A stretch of 64,000 nt of DNA from Bacteroidales bacterium (GTDB lineage: Bacteria; Bacteroidota; Bacteroidia; Bacteroidales; UBA932). Below, piece by piece: positions 9,105 through 18,072 of this stretch. Each line of letters starts with the position of its first letter. Position 1 is the stretch's first letter. A program made the position numbers and the translations under genes. Below the pieces are notes generated by a model. That model saw only the letters and a program-made list of their open reading frames with translations, was not told where the DNA came from and did not search any database. The stretch covers positions 26,380 to 90,379 of the forward strand of contig JAMPAT010000012.1 in the NCBI GenBank assembly GCA_023667095.1, given 5' to 3'.

Positions 9105-10238
9105 CTACTTGGTACTAAAACGGTATACACATGTATGTGTGTAGCTCTCTCCCGGATTCAGACGTGTTGAAGGGAAATTGCCGTGATGAGGTGAATCAGG
9201 GAACTTCTGTGTCTCCAGTGCAAGGGATTCCCTGTATTTAAGTGCATAACCATACTTTCCGCATGTCGTACCGTCAAAGAAGTTTCCGCTATAGAACTGC
9301 AATGCAGGCTGGTCAGTAAACACCTCAAGGAAACGTCCGCCTGCAGGCTCATACACAGATGCTGCAAACTCAAGACCGCTGTCTGACTTCCTGTCGAGAA
9401 CCCAGTTATGGTCATATCCGCCTCCATTTGCGAGCTGTTCATTTTCTGCACCGATACGTTCACCGATTGTGTGAGGCTCACGGAAATCAAACGGAGTGCC
9501 TGTCACATCTGCAATCTCCCCTGACGGGATAAGGAAACTGTCCACAGGGGTAGTGTGGCTGGCATTGATAACCATGACATTGTCCAATACGTCACCTTTA
9601 CCCTCACCCTTGAGGTTAAAGAAAGAATGGTGCGAGATATTTACGAACGTAGGCTTGTCTGTGCCTGCCATATAGCTGACCTTGAATTCATTGTCAGAAG
9701 TAAGTTCGTATGTCATCATGATATCGATGTTTCCAGGATATCCGTCCTGCCCGTCTGGATGGACATAGTTGAAAACAATTGTGCTGTCGTCACATGCTAT
9801 AACATCCCAGACAACCATGTCAAGACCTTTCAGGCCACCATGCAATGTCTGTCCGTTGTTGTTCTGCGGCATCGTATATATCTCACCGTCAATTTCCATA
9901 GTACCTCCTGCAATCCTGTTGGCATAAGGCCCTACAACTGCACCAAGGAAACGTTCACCAGGATTATTGATATATGTATCAATATCATTGTAGCCCAATA
10001 CTATATCATCGTAGTTACCCTCCCTGTCCGGAGTCCATAGGCTGACTACACGCGCACCGAAATTAGTCACCTGCATCGTGATGTCACCGGCCTTGAGCGT
10101 ATAGAGAGCAATCTGGCTGCCGTCAACCTCTGCCTCAAAATTTTCCGCCGGTATGAGTTCCACTTCCCTCTTTCCGGCGCATGAAGCCATCAGCACAGCT
10201 GCTGCACCGAAGGCTGCCATCTTAAGATAATTGTTCAT
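9105..10238 (-). CDS. galM: Aldose 1-epimerase (galactose mutarotase) lipoprotein
   Basis: A 377-residue member of the aldose 1-epimerase family, interconverting alpha and beta anomers of hexoses such as galactose. Characteristic segments are present in order: GAVVGPYANRI (substrate-binding region), NISHHSFFNL with the catalytic-acid His, and ETQKFPDSPHH with the catalytic-base Glu. The N-terminus is a lipoprotein signal ending in MASC (Cys20), which means the enzyme acts outside the cytoplasm, unlike E. coli GalM; this export is common in Bacteroidota. It is downstream of fumarase but separated from it by a strong terminator, so it is probably transcribed alone. No sugar kinase or permease is adjacent, so the physiological sugar is not given by context. 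Confidence 0.93.
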   Translation of the reverse strand: MNNYLKMAAFGAAAVLMASCAGKREVELIPAENFEAEVDGSQIALYTLKAGDITMQVTNFGARVVSLWTPDREGNYDDIVLGYNDIDTYINNPGERFLGAVVGPYANRIAGGTMEIDGEIYTMPQNNNGQTLHGGLKGLDMVVWDVIACDDSTIVFNYVHPDGQDGYPGNIDIMMTYELTSDNEFKVSYMAGTDKPTFVNISHHSFFNLKGEGKGDVLDNVMVINASHTTPVDSFLIPSGEIADVTGTPFDFREPHTIGERIGAENEQLANGGGYDHNWVLDRKSDSGLEFAASVYEPAGGRFLEVFTDQPALQFYSGNFFDGTTCGKYGYALKYRESLALETQKFPDSPHHGNFPSTRLNPGESYTHTCVYRFSTK

Positions 10239-10354
10239 AATATTTTGTGTTATCTGTTGTTGCTTCCCTTAGTAGCTGTCCATATAATTCAAACAGTTTC
10301 TTGACTGCATTAAACCTATGTCCAATCCCGACTCCAAATTTAAGCCTTTTTCAC

Positions 10355-10390
10355 TACAAAGCCACTCCGGAAGGAGTGGCTTTGTATCAA
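10355..10390 (-). terminator. Terminator of the fumarase gene
   Basis: A perfect 14-bp stem (10355-10368 with 10373-10386) closes a GGAA tetraloop, just past the fumarase stop codon. On the minus strand it is followed by a GTGAAAAAGG stretch rather than a pure U-run, but the stem is very stable. Confidence 0.75.
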
Positions 10391-10411
10391 AATATGACAA
10401 ATCCGTATCAA

Positions 10412-12034
10412 TTATCTGCCAATCTGCTTAAAGAAGTCATTTCCCTTGTCATCGACAAGGATGAATGCAGGGAAATCCTCAACACGGATTTTCCATATTG
10501 CCTCCATTCCAAGTTCAGGATACTCAACGCACTCTATGCTCTTGATATTGTTCTGCGCAAGAATTGCTGCAGGACCTCCGATAGAGCCAAGGTAGAATCC
10601 GCCATGCTTCTGGCACGCATCTGTCACAGCCTGCGAGCGGTTGCCCTTTGCAAGCATAATCATGCTGCCGCCATGATCCTGGAATTCATCAACATACGGA
10701 TCCATACGTCCGGCAGTTGTAGGTCCCATTGAGCCGCAAGGCATTCCTTCCGGAGTCTTTGCCGGACCTGCATAATAGATTGGATGCTCCTTCATATACT
10801 GAGGCATCTCCTCGCCGGCATCAAGGCGTGCCTTGATCTTCGCATGCGCTATGTCACGTCCGACGATGATGGTTCCGTTAAGGCTGAGACGTGTAGATAC
10901 CGGATATTTTGAGAGTTCCTTGCAGACCTCAGACATAGGACGGTCAAGGTCAATCTTGACTGCATCTCCCTCACCTGCCTGACGAAGTTCCTCTGGTATG
11001 AGTTCGTATGGCTTGTCATCCATCTTCTCGATCCAGATTCCGTCAGAATTTATCTTAGCCTTGATGTTGCGGTCTGCCGAACAGCTGACACCAAGTCCGA
11101 TAGGACAGCTTGCACCATGGCGAGGCAGACGGATTACACGTACATCATGGGCCATATATTTTCCGCCGAACTGCGCTCCGAGGCCTATCTTGTGAGTCTC
11201 TTCAAGCAGACGCTCCTCAAGCTCGATATCACGGAAAGCACGTCCTGTCTCATCCCCTGTTGTCGGGAGATTGTCATAATAGTGGGTTGAAGCAAGCTTG
11301 ACTGTAAGCAGGTTCTTCTCTGCTGAGGTTCCTCCGATTACAAATGCGATATGGTAAGGAGGGCAGGCTGCAGTACCGAGGCTCTTCATCTTTTCAACAA
11401 GGAAAGGAATGAGAGTTCCTGGGTTCTGGATACGTGCCTTTGTCTCCTGATAGAGATATGTCTTGTTTGCAGAACCGCCACCCTTTGTTACACATAGGAA
11501 ATGATATTCGTCACCCTGAGTGGCCTCAATATCAATCTGTGCCGGAAGATTGCATTTGGTATTCACCTCATTATACATGTCAAGAGGCGCATTCTGTGAA
11601 TAGCGGAGGTTCTCTTCAGTATAGGTCTTGTAAACTCCAAGTGAAATCGCCTCTTCATCCTCAAACCCTGTCCAGACCTGCTGGCCTTTCTCTCCATGGA
11701 CGATTGCAGTTCCGGTGTCCTGGCATAGAGGCAGTTTGCCTTTTGCAGCCACCTCTGCATTCCTGAGGAATGTCAGTGCCACATATTTGTCATTTGCACT
11801 TGCCTCAGGGTCACTCAGTATCTTTGCGACCTGCTCATTGTGTGAACGGCGAAGCAGGAAGCTGACATCACGGAAAGCCGTGTTGGTCATAAGGGTAAGG
11901 GCCTCCGGCGAGACTTTCAGGATTTTCTTTCCTTCAAATTCCGAAGTCGAGACAAGCTTCTCTGAATCCGGAATCCTGTAATATTCAGTCTTGTCCTCAC
12001 CAAGCTGAAACATTGGAGCGTATTTGAATTCCAT
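10412..12034 (-). CDS. fumA: Class I (iron-sulfur) fumarate hydratase
   Basis: A 540-residue cytosolic [4Fe-4S] hydratase interconverting fumarate and malate, used by Bacteroidota in the fumarate-reducing branch of fermentation. The class I layout is visible: an N-terminal Fe-S domain with [10 protein letters not shown] (cluster Cys) and GGGSANKT, and a C-terminal domain with [15 protein letters not shown] and [16 protein letters not shown]. Length matches single-chain class I enzymes (about 540-550). Transcribed on the minus strand, 72 bp downstream of prfB; a strong terminator follows. No promoter element matching TAnnTTTG is evident in the 72-bp gap, so read-through from prfB is possible. 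Confidence 0.95.
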   Translation of the reverse strand: MEFKYAPMFQLGEDKTEYYRIPDSEKLVSTSEFEGKKILKVSPEALTLMTNTAFRDVSFLLRRSHNEQVAKILSDPEASANDKYVALTFLRNAEVAAKGKLPLCQDTGTAIVHGEKGQQVWTGFEDEEAISLGVYKTYTEENLRYSQNAPLDMYNEVNTKCNLPAQIDIEATQGDEYHFLCVTKGGGSANKTYLYQETKARIQNPGTLIPFLVEKMKSLGTAACPPYHIAFVIGGTSAEKNLLTVKLASTHYYDNLPTTGDETGRAFRDIELEERLLEETHKIGLGAQFGGKYMAHDVRVIRLPRHGASCPIGLGVSCSADRNIKAKINSDGIWIEKMDDKPYELIPEELRQAGEGDAVKIDLDRPMSEVCKELSKYPVSTRLSLNGTIIVGRDIAHAKIKARLDAGEEMPQYMKEHPIYYAGPAKTPEGMPCGSMGPTTAGRMDPYVDEFQDHGGSMIMLAKGNRSQAVTDACQKHGGFYLGSIGGPAAILAQNNIKSIECVEYPELGMEAIWKIRVEDFPAFILVDDKGNDFFKQIGR

Positions 12035-12106
12035 AATTTGAAATATTTATGCTATGTTTTTCTATATTACCTTTTTCATAATTCTGCAACCAGGACCGCT
12101 GTACCG

Positions 12107-13216
12107 TCACTCATGGTTCATCAGGAAGACCTTCATGAACTCATTCAGGTCGCCATCAAGGACCCCCTGAGTGTCAGAAGTCTCATATCCGGTACGCAGA
12201 TCCTTGACCATCTTGTACGGATGAAGCACGTAGCTGCGAATCTGCGAACCCCACTCTATCTTCTTCTTCTGTCCCTCAAGCTCCGCCTGCTTCTCCTGAC
12301 GTTTCTTCAGTTCTATGTCGTACAGGCGCGACTTCAAGATGCGCAGTGCATTCTGGCGGTTGTCAAGCTGTGACCTTGTCTCTGTGTTCTCGACAACAAT
12401 TCCGCTCGGGATATGCCTGACACGCACTCCGGTCTCGACCTTGTTGACATTCTGTCCGCCGGCACCGCTTGAGCGGTATGTGTCCCACTCCAGGTCAGCC
12501 GGATTGATTTCAATCTCAATCGTGTCATCCACAAGTGGATACACAAATACAGACGAAAAAGTTGTCTGCCGTTTCCCCTGGGAGTTGAATGGTGAAATGC
12601 GGACAAGACGGTGTACTCCACTCTCGGCCTTAAGGTATCCGAAGGCATAGTCACCCTCAAACTGTATGGTTACCGACTTCACTCCAGCATCCTCACCGTC
12701 AAGTACATCGGTCACCGTAACCTTATATCCGTTACGCTCACCCCAGCGCATATACATACGCATCAGCATTGCAGACCAGTCGTTTGCCTCAGTTCCTCCG
12801 GCACCGGAATTGATTGTCAGGATTGCGCCGAGGCTGTCACCTTCCTCCCCGAGCATGTTGCGCAGTTCAAGAGCCTCTATATCAGTCTCGACAGACTTAT
12901 ATGCCCCTTCAAGTTCAATCTCCTCGTCAGTTTTCGCGTCATCAGGCTGCCCTGCCAAGCTTTCCTTGGCAAAATCATAGAGTACATCAAGGTCTGCGAC
13001 ACCTGATGCCACCTTATCATATCCAGCTACCCAGAACTTCACTCCTGCAAGTTCCTTCAAAAACTTTTCAGCCTCTTTCGGGTCATTCCAGAAATCAGCG
13101 GCAAGCGTCTTCTCCTGCCTTTCTGCAACTTCCGCCCTTTTGGCGTCTATATCAAGACATCTCATCAGCGTATCCACACGCTGGCGAAGTGACTTTATCT
13201 GTTCTGTCGTTATCAT
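12107..13216 (-). CDS. prfB: Peptide chain release factor 2
   Basis: A 369-residue class I release factor recognising UGA and UAA stop codons and triggering peptide release. The stop-codon-reading SPF tripeptide (RISPFNSQG) marks it as RF2 rather than RF1, and SSGAGGQNVNK contains the catalytic GGQ loop. The reading frame is continuous from the ATG at 13216, including the segment around codons 20-30, so the autoregulatory +1 frameshift of E. coli prfB is absent. A TAAATTTG -7 element lies upstream at 13278-13285 on the same strand. fum lies downstream. Confidence 0.97.
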   Translation of the reverse strand: MITTEQIKSLRQRVDTLMRCLDIDAKRAEVAERQEKTLAADFWNDPKEAEKFLKELAGVKFWVAGYDKVASGVADLDVLYDFAKESLAGQPDDAKTDEEIELEGAYKSVETDIEALELRNMLGEEGDSLGAILTINSGAGGTEANDWSAMLMRMYMRWGERNGYKVTVTDVLDGEDAGVKSVTIQFEGDYAFGYLKAESGVHRLVRISPFNSQGKRQTTFSSVFVYPLVDDTIEIEINPADLEWDTYRSSGAGGQNVNKVETGVRVRHIPSGIVVENTETRSQLDNRQNALRILKSRLYDIELKKRQEKQAELEGQKKKIEWGSQIRSYVLHPYKMVKDLRTGYETSDTQGVLDGDLNEFMKVFLMNHE

Positions 13217-13277
13217 TCAAATACAATAAGATTTAACTGCTAATGTCCAATCCAACATAGAAAAACCGGACATCCTG

Positions 13278-13285
13278 CAAATTTA
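13278..13285 (-). promoter_or_regulatory. Promoter -7 element for prfB
   Basis: Minus-strand TAAATTTG (consensus TAnnTTTG) about 60 nt before the prfB ATG. A TTTC at suitable spacing upstream may serve as the -33 box. Confidence 0.5.
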
Positions 13286-13363
13286 ATCAATTTTCAGATT
13301 ATTATGAAAGTCTGACAGCTTTGATAACATAAATTATCAGTTTGGAGAGCAATCCGGCTCATT

Positions 13364-13576
13364 TCAACTGTTCCGTACTTTCTCTTCGCTCCAGCCTGAT
13401 ATGCCTGCAATCATGTCAATTGGAAATCCCTTTTCTTTCATTGCCCTGACTACCATGCCTATCCGGTCTTCAATCCCTTGGCTTATTCCTTTCAACAAAC
13501 CCTTTTCCATTCCTTTCTCCATCCCTGTCCGTCTTTCTGTAAGCGCAATGCAATGCATATCCCTTTTTGTTATCAT
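13364..13576 (-). pseudogene. C-terminal remnant of a PD-(D/E)XK (Rpn-type) transposase/nuclease
   Basis: A 70-codon minus-strand ORF whose peptide has the EKGMEKGLLKG heptad-like run followed by a short helix-turn (GFPIDMIAGISGWSEEKV). That arrangement is typical of the C-terminus of Rpn-family recombination-promoting nucleases annotated as putative transposases in Bacteroidota, which are normally about 300 residues. The catalytic domain is missing: an in-frame TGA lies about nine codons upstream of the ATG. It is therefore most likely a decayed remnant between prfB and the LysM peptidase gene. Confidence 0.6.
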
Positions 13577-13611
13577 ACTCCTCTTGTATCTATAGTGCTT
13601 TCAAGCAGAAT

Positions 13612-13655
13612 CAGCGTTCCTGACTGGCATAAAACATAACCAGAGTGGAACGCTG
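13612..13655. repeat. Hairpin-forming inverted repeat
   Basis: CAGCGTTCC (13612-13620) and GGAACGCTG (13647-13655) are perfect inverted copies; the inner ACTGG/CCAG can extend the stem. A second, related looking inverted repeat (CTGTTCC ... GGAACAG) lies just downstream near 13687-13727, with a GTCAGCTGAC palindrome inside. Intergenic, function unknown. Confidence 0.5.
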
Positions 13656-13749
13656 AACCATGCTACAGACACTTGAGAGGCATGTCACTGTTCCAGACTG
13701 GTCAGCTGACACGCCGGACGGGAACAGAACAACAAGACTGAGAAATCCA

Positions 13750-14766
13750 TTACTTCACCCTGAGCCGGCGTCCGATCTTCAGCACAGTCTTCGTTGTAAT
13801 GCCGTTCAGACGGCAAAGTTCCTTGACGGTCGTATGGTTATTTATCGCAATACGGCCTAAAGTGTCACCTGACTTGACAGTGACATATTTCATCGCTGCC
13901 CTCTCTGCATCCTCCTTGCGGTCCTCCTCATCATTACGGAACTCATCCTCAAAATCCTGCTCATAGTTGCTATATGGATTGAACTGCCTGCGTTTCAGCA
14001 GGAAAAGTCGATGCCTGAGTTCCCCGGTAGAGAAATTGATCAGCCATTGAGGGTCAAATGCATATCCCTTATACCTTGCCTCAAAATGCAGATGCGGACC
14101 GGAAGAACGCCCCGTTGAGCCGCCAAGTCCGATTACATCTCCGGCACATATCCAGTCCCCCGGCTCGACATTGCGCTTCGACAGATGCCCATAGAAAGTC
14201 TCCAGCCCATTTTCATGCCTTACAACGATAAGGTTTCCATATCCGTTGACATATTTTGACATCCTTACCTTGCCGTCAAATGCAGCATGTACCGGTGTCC
14301 CGTTAGGGAAAGGCAGGTCGACTCCCTGATGCCTGCGGCCACGCCTTATCCCGAACTTCCCCCTCGGATGGATATTACCCTGATATGGGCAATGGTACTG
14401 CCCGAGACTGTCCACCATCCATACTGTCCATGATTCAGGAAGACTGTCGAGAGGTACACGGTAAGGATTTATGGCATTGACATCCCAGCTGTCTGTAAAG
14501 ACGTCAGAAGCAGTAACATACGATGGATCCTTTATATAACGCCATGTATTGTTGTCAAACAGCACAACCTTGACATACTCGACACCGGTATCAAGCGTGT
14601 CGAGTGCCCTTGTCTCCGTATCGACAAGGGATTTTACCGGCTGCAGCGGCAAACGCGGCAATATTATTTCCGCCTCCTCCTTTGTAAGCGTAGACTGTGC
14701 ATACAGGCTGCCTGAAAGGCAAAGCCCGCCGCACATGAATGCGGCCAAAACAAGAAACTGCCTCAT
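13750..14766 (-). CDS. Secreted M23 endopeptidase with C-terminal LysM domain
   Basis: A 338-residue exported cell-wall hydrolase of the LytM/M23 family. A signal peptide (residues 1-25, ending SLYAQ) is followed by a linker, the M23 domain with the zinc ligands in GRRHQGVDLPFP (HxxxD) and GPHLHFEAR (HxH), an acidic, charged linker, and a C-terminal LysM domain (VKSGDTLGRIA) that binds glycan strands. It should cleave peptidoglycan stem-peptide cross-links. I place the start at the ATG at 14766, one base after the preceding phosphohexomutase stop; a TTG start five codons further upstream would overlap that gene. It is the last gene of the minus-strand run ruvX-def-manB-this gene, so it is probably co-transcribed with them. 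Confidence 0.9.
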   Translation of the reverse strand: MRQFLVLAAFMCGGLCLSGSLYAQSTLTKEEAEIILPRLPLQPVKSLVDTETRALDTLDTGVEYVKVVLFDNNTWRYIKDPSYVTASDVFTDSWDVNAINPYRVPLDSLPESWTVWMVDSLGQYHCPYQGNIHPRGKFGIRRGRRHQGVDLPFPNGTPVHAAFDGKVRMSKYVNGYGNLIVVRHENGLETFYGHLSKRNVEPGDWICAGDVIGLGGSTGRSSGPHLHFEARYKGYAFDPQWLINFSTGELRHRLFLLKRRQFNPYSNYEQDFEDEFRNDEEDRKEDAERAAMKYVTVKSGDTLGRIAINNHTTVKELCRLNGITTKTVLKIGRRLRVK

Positions 14767-14767
14767 C

Positions 14768-16138
14768 TTACTTCGCTCCAAACCTTGAGGTCAATATCTC
14801 CCTTACCTTGCCGACCTTTTCGTCAAGGAGTTCCTTTGATGTTGCCTCACAGATAAACCTCAGATAAGGCTCCGTATTTGACGGACGTATATTGAACCAC
14901 CACTGCGGAAATTCAACACGGTATCCGTCGAAATCCATATATGCAGTAGATTTCTCCGACTCCATGAAGTAGTCACGTACTGCATCCATGGCACCTGCCT
15001 TGTCCTCTATACGGAAATTGATTTCACCGGAATTCTGGTAGCGTTCCACCTTGACAATGAGCTGGCTGAGAGATATCCCGGCTGTCTTCATCCTGGCAAC
15101 CACATTGAGTATCAATATAGAAGCGAGCAGTCCGCTGTCAGAGTAGAAGAAATCACGGAAATAATAGTGTCCGGCAAGCTCACCTCCATAGACCCCGTCA
15201 AGTTCACGGAGCTTGCGCGCTGCAAATGCGCGTCCCACTTTCCATGTCTGCATCTGCGCCCCCATCGGAACAAGGTATTCCCCTACTGCCTTTGAACTTC
15301 TTATATCCTGGAGGACAATGCCTTTCTCTCCCCTTTCCTCAAGGAAGTAATGCCCGAGTACGGCAATCATAAGGTCAGGAGAGATGAAGCGTGCATTCTC
15401 GTCCACAAACATGACCCTGTCAGCATCGCCGTCATAGATGACACCGATGTCTGCACCTGTCCTACGTACCAGTTCCTGCAATGCCTCGACATTCTTTGGT
15501 ACAAGCGGATTAGGCTCATGGTTAGGGAAACGGCCGTCAATCTCATCATATATATATGAAGGCCGGTCTCCGAATATCTCCTTCGCATAGAGTGCAGACA
15601 TTCCGTTTGAAAGGTCCATTGCTATATTCAGTGAACTGTAGTCCCCCTTATATTTAAGGAGGAATTCCAGATAGTCCTTGTGGATATCCTTCTGGAACAC
15701 CTGTCCCCTCTTTTCTGCCACAGGGCACTCCCTTCCACTGTCAATCCATTCCTTTATCTGTCCAAGACCGTTGTCCAGTCCAACAGGAAGAGCATTCTCG
15801 CGCGAAACCTTCATGCCATTGTACTCAGCAGGGTTATGCGATGCCGTAATCTGTACAGAAGCCTTGAAGCCGTAGTTCGCAGTTCCGAAATACACCATAG
15901 GCGTAGTGCTCAGCCCGATGTCATAGACATCAGCCCCTGCATCAGCAAGTCCCTTCAGCAGATAGTCATGTATCTCATCTGAAGACACTCTGCAGTCGCG
16001 TCCAACCAGGACCTTGTCCGTCTGGAGAAGTTCAGGAAGAAAATATCCTACCTTATAGGCTGTCTCCTTGTCAAAATCAACATTGTAGACGCCCCTTATG
16101 TCATATGCGTGAAATGCTCCCATAATCAAAATCTTCAT
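14768..16138 (-). CDS. manB: Phosphomannomutase/phosphoglucomutase
   Basis: A 456-residue alpha-D-phosphohexomutase that interconverts hexose 1- and 6-phosphates for cell-envelope sugar nucleotide synthesis. Motifs in order: ITASHNPAEYNG containing the phosphorylated catalytic Ser, IYDGDADRVMF as the magnesium loop, GGELAGHYYF as the sugar-binding loop, and RPSNTEPYLR as the phosphate-binding loop. This set is the PMM/PGM subgroup rather than GlmM or phosphoacetylglucosamine mutase. The first ATG gives MKILIMGAFHAYDIRG; initiation at Met6 is also possible. It sits in a tight minus-strand run with def upstream and the LysM/M23 gene one base downstream. Confidence 0.93.
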   Translation of the reverse strand: MKILIMGAFHAYDIRGVYNVDFDKETAYKVGYFLPELLQTDKVLVGRDCRVSSDEIHDYLLKGLADAGADVYDIGLSTTPMVYFGTANYGFKASVQITASHNPAEYNGMKVSRENALPVGLDNGLGQIKEWIDSGRECPVAEKRGQVFQKDIHKDYLEFLLKYKGDYSSLNIAMDLSNGMSALYAKEIFGDRPSYIYDEIDGRFPNHEPNPLVPKNVEALQELVRRTGADIGVIYDGDADRVMFVDENARFISPDLMIAVLGHYFLEERGEKGIVLQDIRSSKAVGEYLVPMGAQMQTWKVGRAFAARKLRELDGVYGGELAGHYYFRDFFYSDSGLLASILILNVVARMKTAGISLSQLIVKVERYQNSGEINFRIEDKAGAMDAVRDYFMESEKSTAYMDFDGYRVEFPQWWFNIRPSNTEPYLRFICEATSKELLDEKVGKVREILTSRFGAK

Positions 16139-16169
16139 TTACAGCCGCAACCGGCTGCAATTTATTCTA

Positions 16170-16721
16170 TCAGTTTTTAGTCTTGTAATGAGTGGAAATC
16201 TTGCCCCTTGAAATATTCTGAAGCTTCTTTGACATCATCTTCCTGCGTATCGGGGCCACCCTGTCCACAAAAAGGTTTCCGTCAAGATGGTCGAGCTCGT
16301 GCTGGACCATACGGCATGCGAACTTGTCAAATTCCTCGGTAACTTTCTCTAAGTCTTCATTGTAATACTCTACCTTTATCTTCGAAGGCCTGCGGACATC
16401 TGCATATATCCCCGGCACGCTCAGGCATCCCTCTGAATATTCGCATGTGGCAGTGCTTTCCTCAAGCACTACCGGATTTATCATAGTCCTCCTGAAATCC
16501 TTGAGATAGTCATATATGTCAGCCATGCCCGTGCCGTCAACTATCAGCACACGCAGCCCGACACCGACCTGCGGAGCCGCCAGCCCGCATCCGTCAGCGA
16601 CCTTCAGTGTCTCCTTCATGTCAGCGACAAGTGCAGCCAGGGCATCCCTGTCATTGAGATCTGCCTCCTTTGACGGCTCCCTCAGCACTTCCGCTCCATA
16701 TAAATAAATAGGTAACTTCAT
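16170..16721 (-). CDS. def: Peptide deformylase
   Basis: A 183-residue metalloenzyme removing the formyl group from nascent N-termini. All three signature motifs are intact: GCGLAAPQVG (motif 1), EGCLSVPG (motif 2, metal-binding Cys) and HELDHLDG (motif 3, two metal His plus catalytic Glu). Length is normal for a Bacteroidota type I enzyme. It lies between ruvX and manB on the minus strand with gaps of about 30 bp, consistent with one operon. Confidence 0.97.
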   Translation of the reverse strand: MKLPIYLYGAEVLREPSKEADLNDRDALAALVADMKETLKVADGCGLAAPQVGVGLRVLIVDGTGMADIYDYLKDFRRTMINPVVLEESTATCEYSEGCLSVPGIYADVRRPSKIKVEYYNEDLEKVTEEFDKFACRMVQHELDHLDGNLFVDRVAPIRRKMMSKKLQNISRGKISTHYKTKN

Positions 16722-16754
16722 ATTATAAAATCAATTTCTTTAAACAACAGTCTT

Positions 16755-17186
16755 CTAAGGGAGGTTTCCTGATGCATTTCTTCTGTCAAGATAGCCCTGG
16801 AGGATTATCGCTGCACTGATCCTGTCCACGGATGCCTTGTCCATACGGTCCTTTTTCTTCATGCCCCCATCAATCATGGCCCTATGCGCCAAAACAGATG
16901 TAAAACGTTCATCCTCAAGCTCTATAGGAATACCGGGGAAAGCCTTGGCAAGATGTTTCAGGAACACCTTCACATCAGCGGCCGCCTCGGACGGACGCCC
17001 GTTCATGTTTACCGGCATCCCGACCACAAAGCAAACTACATTCTCTTTTTCAGAATATAATTTGAGATATTCTATTATCTTTGCAGAATGGACAGTTTCC
17101 AATGCAGAGGCTATGATTCCAAGCGGATCGCTCACAGCGAGCCCGACCCGTTTCCTACCATAATCTATGCCTACAATCCTGTCCAT
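16755..17186 (-). CDS. ruvX: Holliday junction resolvase-like protein RuvX (YqgF)
   Basis: A 143-residue RNase H-fold nuclease implicated in pre-16S rRNA processing. The N-terminus MDRIVGIDYGRKRVGLAVSD carries the first catalytic Asp, DERFTSV the second acidic region, and DRISAAIILQGYL the C-terminal helix with the last Asp. The longer frame upstream would need a TTG and would run into the divergent M23 gene, so the ATG at 17184-17186 is chosen; length then matches the family. A TAACTTTG element ends only six bases before this ATG, with a TTTG 18 bp further upstream, suggesting a very short or absent leader. Confidence 0.93.
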   Translation of the reverse strand: MDRIVGIDYGRKRVGLAVSDPLGIIASALETVHSAKIIEYLKLYSEKENVVCFVVGMPVNMNGRPSEAAADVKVFLKHLAKAFPGIPIELEDERFTSVLAHRAMIDGGMKKKDRMDKASVDRISAAIILQGYLDRRNASGNLP

Positions 17187-17192
17187 CGGGTG

Positions 17193-17222
17193 CAAAGTTA
17201 ACATTAAATATGGCAAGACAAA
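17193..17222 (-). promoter_or_regulatory. Promoter of ruvX-def-manB (possibly leaderless)
   Basis: On the minus strand TAACTTTG (17193-17200) matches TAnnTTTG and a TTTG box lies 18 bp upstream. The ruvX ATG follows after six bases, so the transcript would start at or next to the start codon. A second candidate, TATCTTTG (17224-17231), lies further upstream inside the divergent M23 gene. Confidence 0.55.
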
Positions 17223-18052
17223 ACAAAGATAACAAAGTTAAGGACTACAGGATTGACATTGTAGACCACAGGAGCCACAAGACTTTGTGGACACAAAGGT
17301 TCTCCAGGACCGGTCTCATAACATATTCCGTATCCGCCATAATATTCATTTTCATCGGGTTCTACTGTCTCATAGCATTTACTCCAGTCAGGAAGACTAT
17401 CCCTGGATACCCTGACTCCCATTCGAAAAAGGTAGCAATACGGAATGCCATCAAGGTAGACTCACTTGAAAGGCTCATTTCACGCTGGGAACTATATTCG
17501 GAGAACCTGAGGAGGGTAATAGACGGTGAAGCTCCTGTCAAGATAGACAGCATTATCCAGGCCAGTGCATCAACCGGGGGCAAGTCCCGTGAGGAGCTGA
17601 GCAGGAAAGACTCTCTTCTCAGGCAGAATGTAATCAACGAGGAGCAGTTCGGACTTTCCAACAGGCACGCCAGAAACCTCCCTATCGAAGGAATGCATTT
17701 CTTCACCCCGCTGAAAGGCGTGATTTCACAGGGATATGATGTCGTGCACCCATATATAGACATCACTGCTCCAGAGAATTCCGTGGTAATGGCAGTACTT
17801 GACGGCGCAGTAATATTTGCAGGCTGGAATAACGACACCGGCTACACGATACAGATACAGCACGAGAACGACCTGATATCAATATACAAGCACAACCGCA
17901 AGCTGCTGAAGAAGACCGGGGACAAGGTAATGTCCGGGACTCCTATAGCACTTGTCGGAGGTACAGGCGAACTGAGTACAGGCGAGCACCTGCATTTCGA
18001 GCTATGGTATAAAGGAGAGGCCATAGACCCGACCAAGTATATAAATTTCTGA
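17210..18052 (+). CDS. Membrane-anchored M23 family endopeptidase
   Basis: A 280-residue bitopic protein: a charged cytoplasmic N-terminus, one transmembrane helix (about residues 33-56), a short helical linker and a C-terminal M23 domain facing the periplasm. Zinc ligands are present as HPYIDI (HxxxD) and HLHFELW (HxH), so it should be catalytically active on peptidoglycan or act as an amidase-activating LytM factor. The ATG at 17210 is only 23 bp from the divergent ruvX start. dxr begins 20 bp after the stop, so this gene heads the plus-strand run M23-dxr-rseP-DUF4837. Confidence 0.9.
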   Translation: MARQNKDNKVKDYRIDIVDHRSHKTLWTQRFSRTGLITYSVSAIIFIFIGFYCLIAFTPVRKTIPGYPDSHSKKVAIRNAIKVDSLERLISRWELYSENLRRVIDGEAPVKIDSIIQASASTGGKSREELSRKDSLLRQNVINEEQFGLSNRHARNLPIEGMHFFTPLKGVISQGYDVVHPYIDITAPENSVVMAVLDGAVIFAGWNNDTGYTIQIQHENDLISIYKHNRKLLKKTGDKVMSGTPIALVGGTGELSTGEHLHFELWYKGEAIDPTKYINF

Positions 18053-18072
18053 CACTTAAACAATTTTCAGGA

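Noticed and set aside
10247..10732. 161-codon plus-strand ORF over the fumarase terminator
   Set aside because: It runs through a strong terminator stem and antisense to the fumarase 3' end; a shadow ORF.
13612..13730. Terminal inverted repeats of an insertion sequence around the nuclease remnant
   Set aside because: The inverted repeats lie on one side of the remnant only, and no target duplication or matching end was found.
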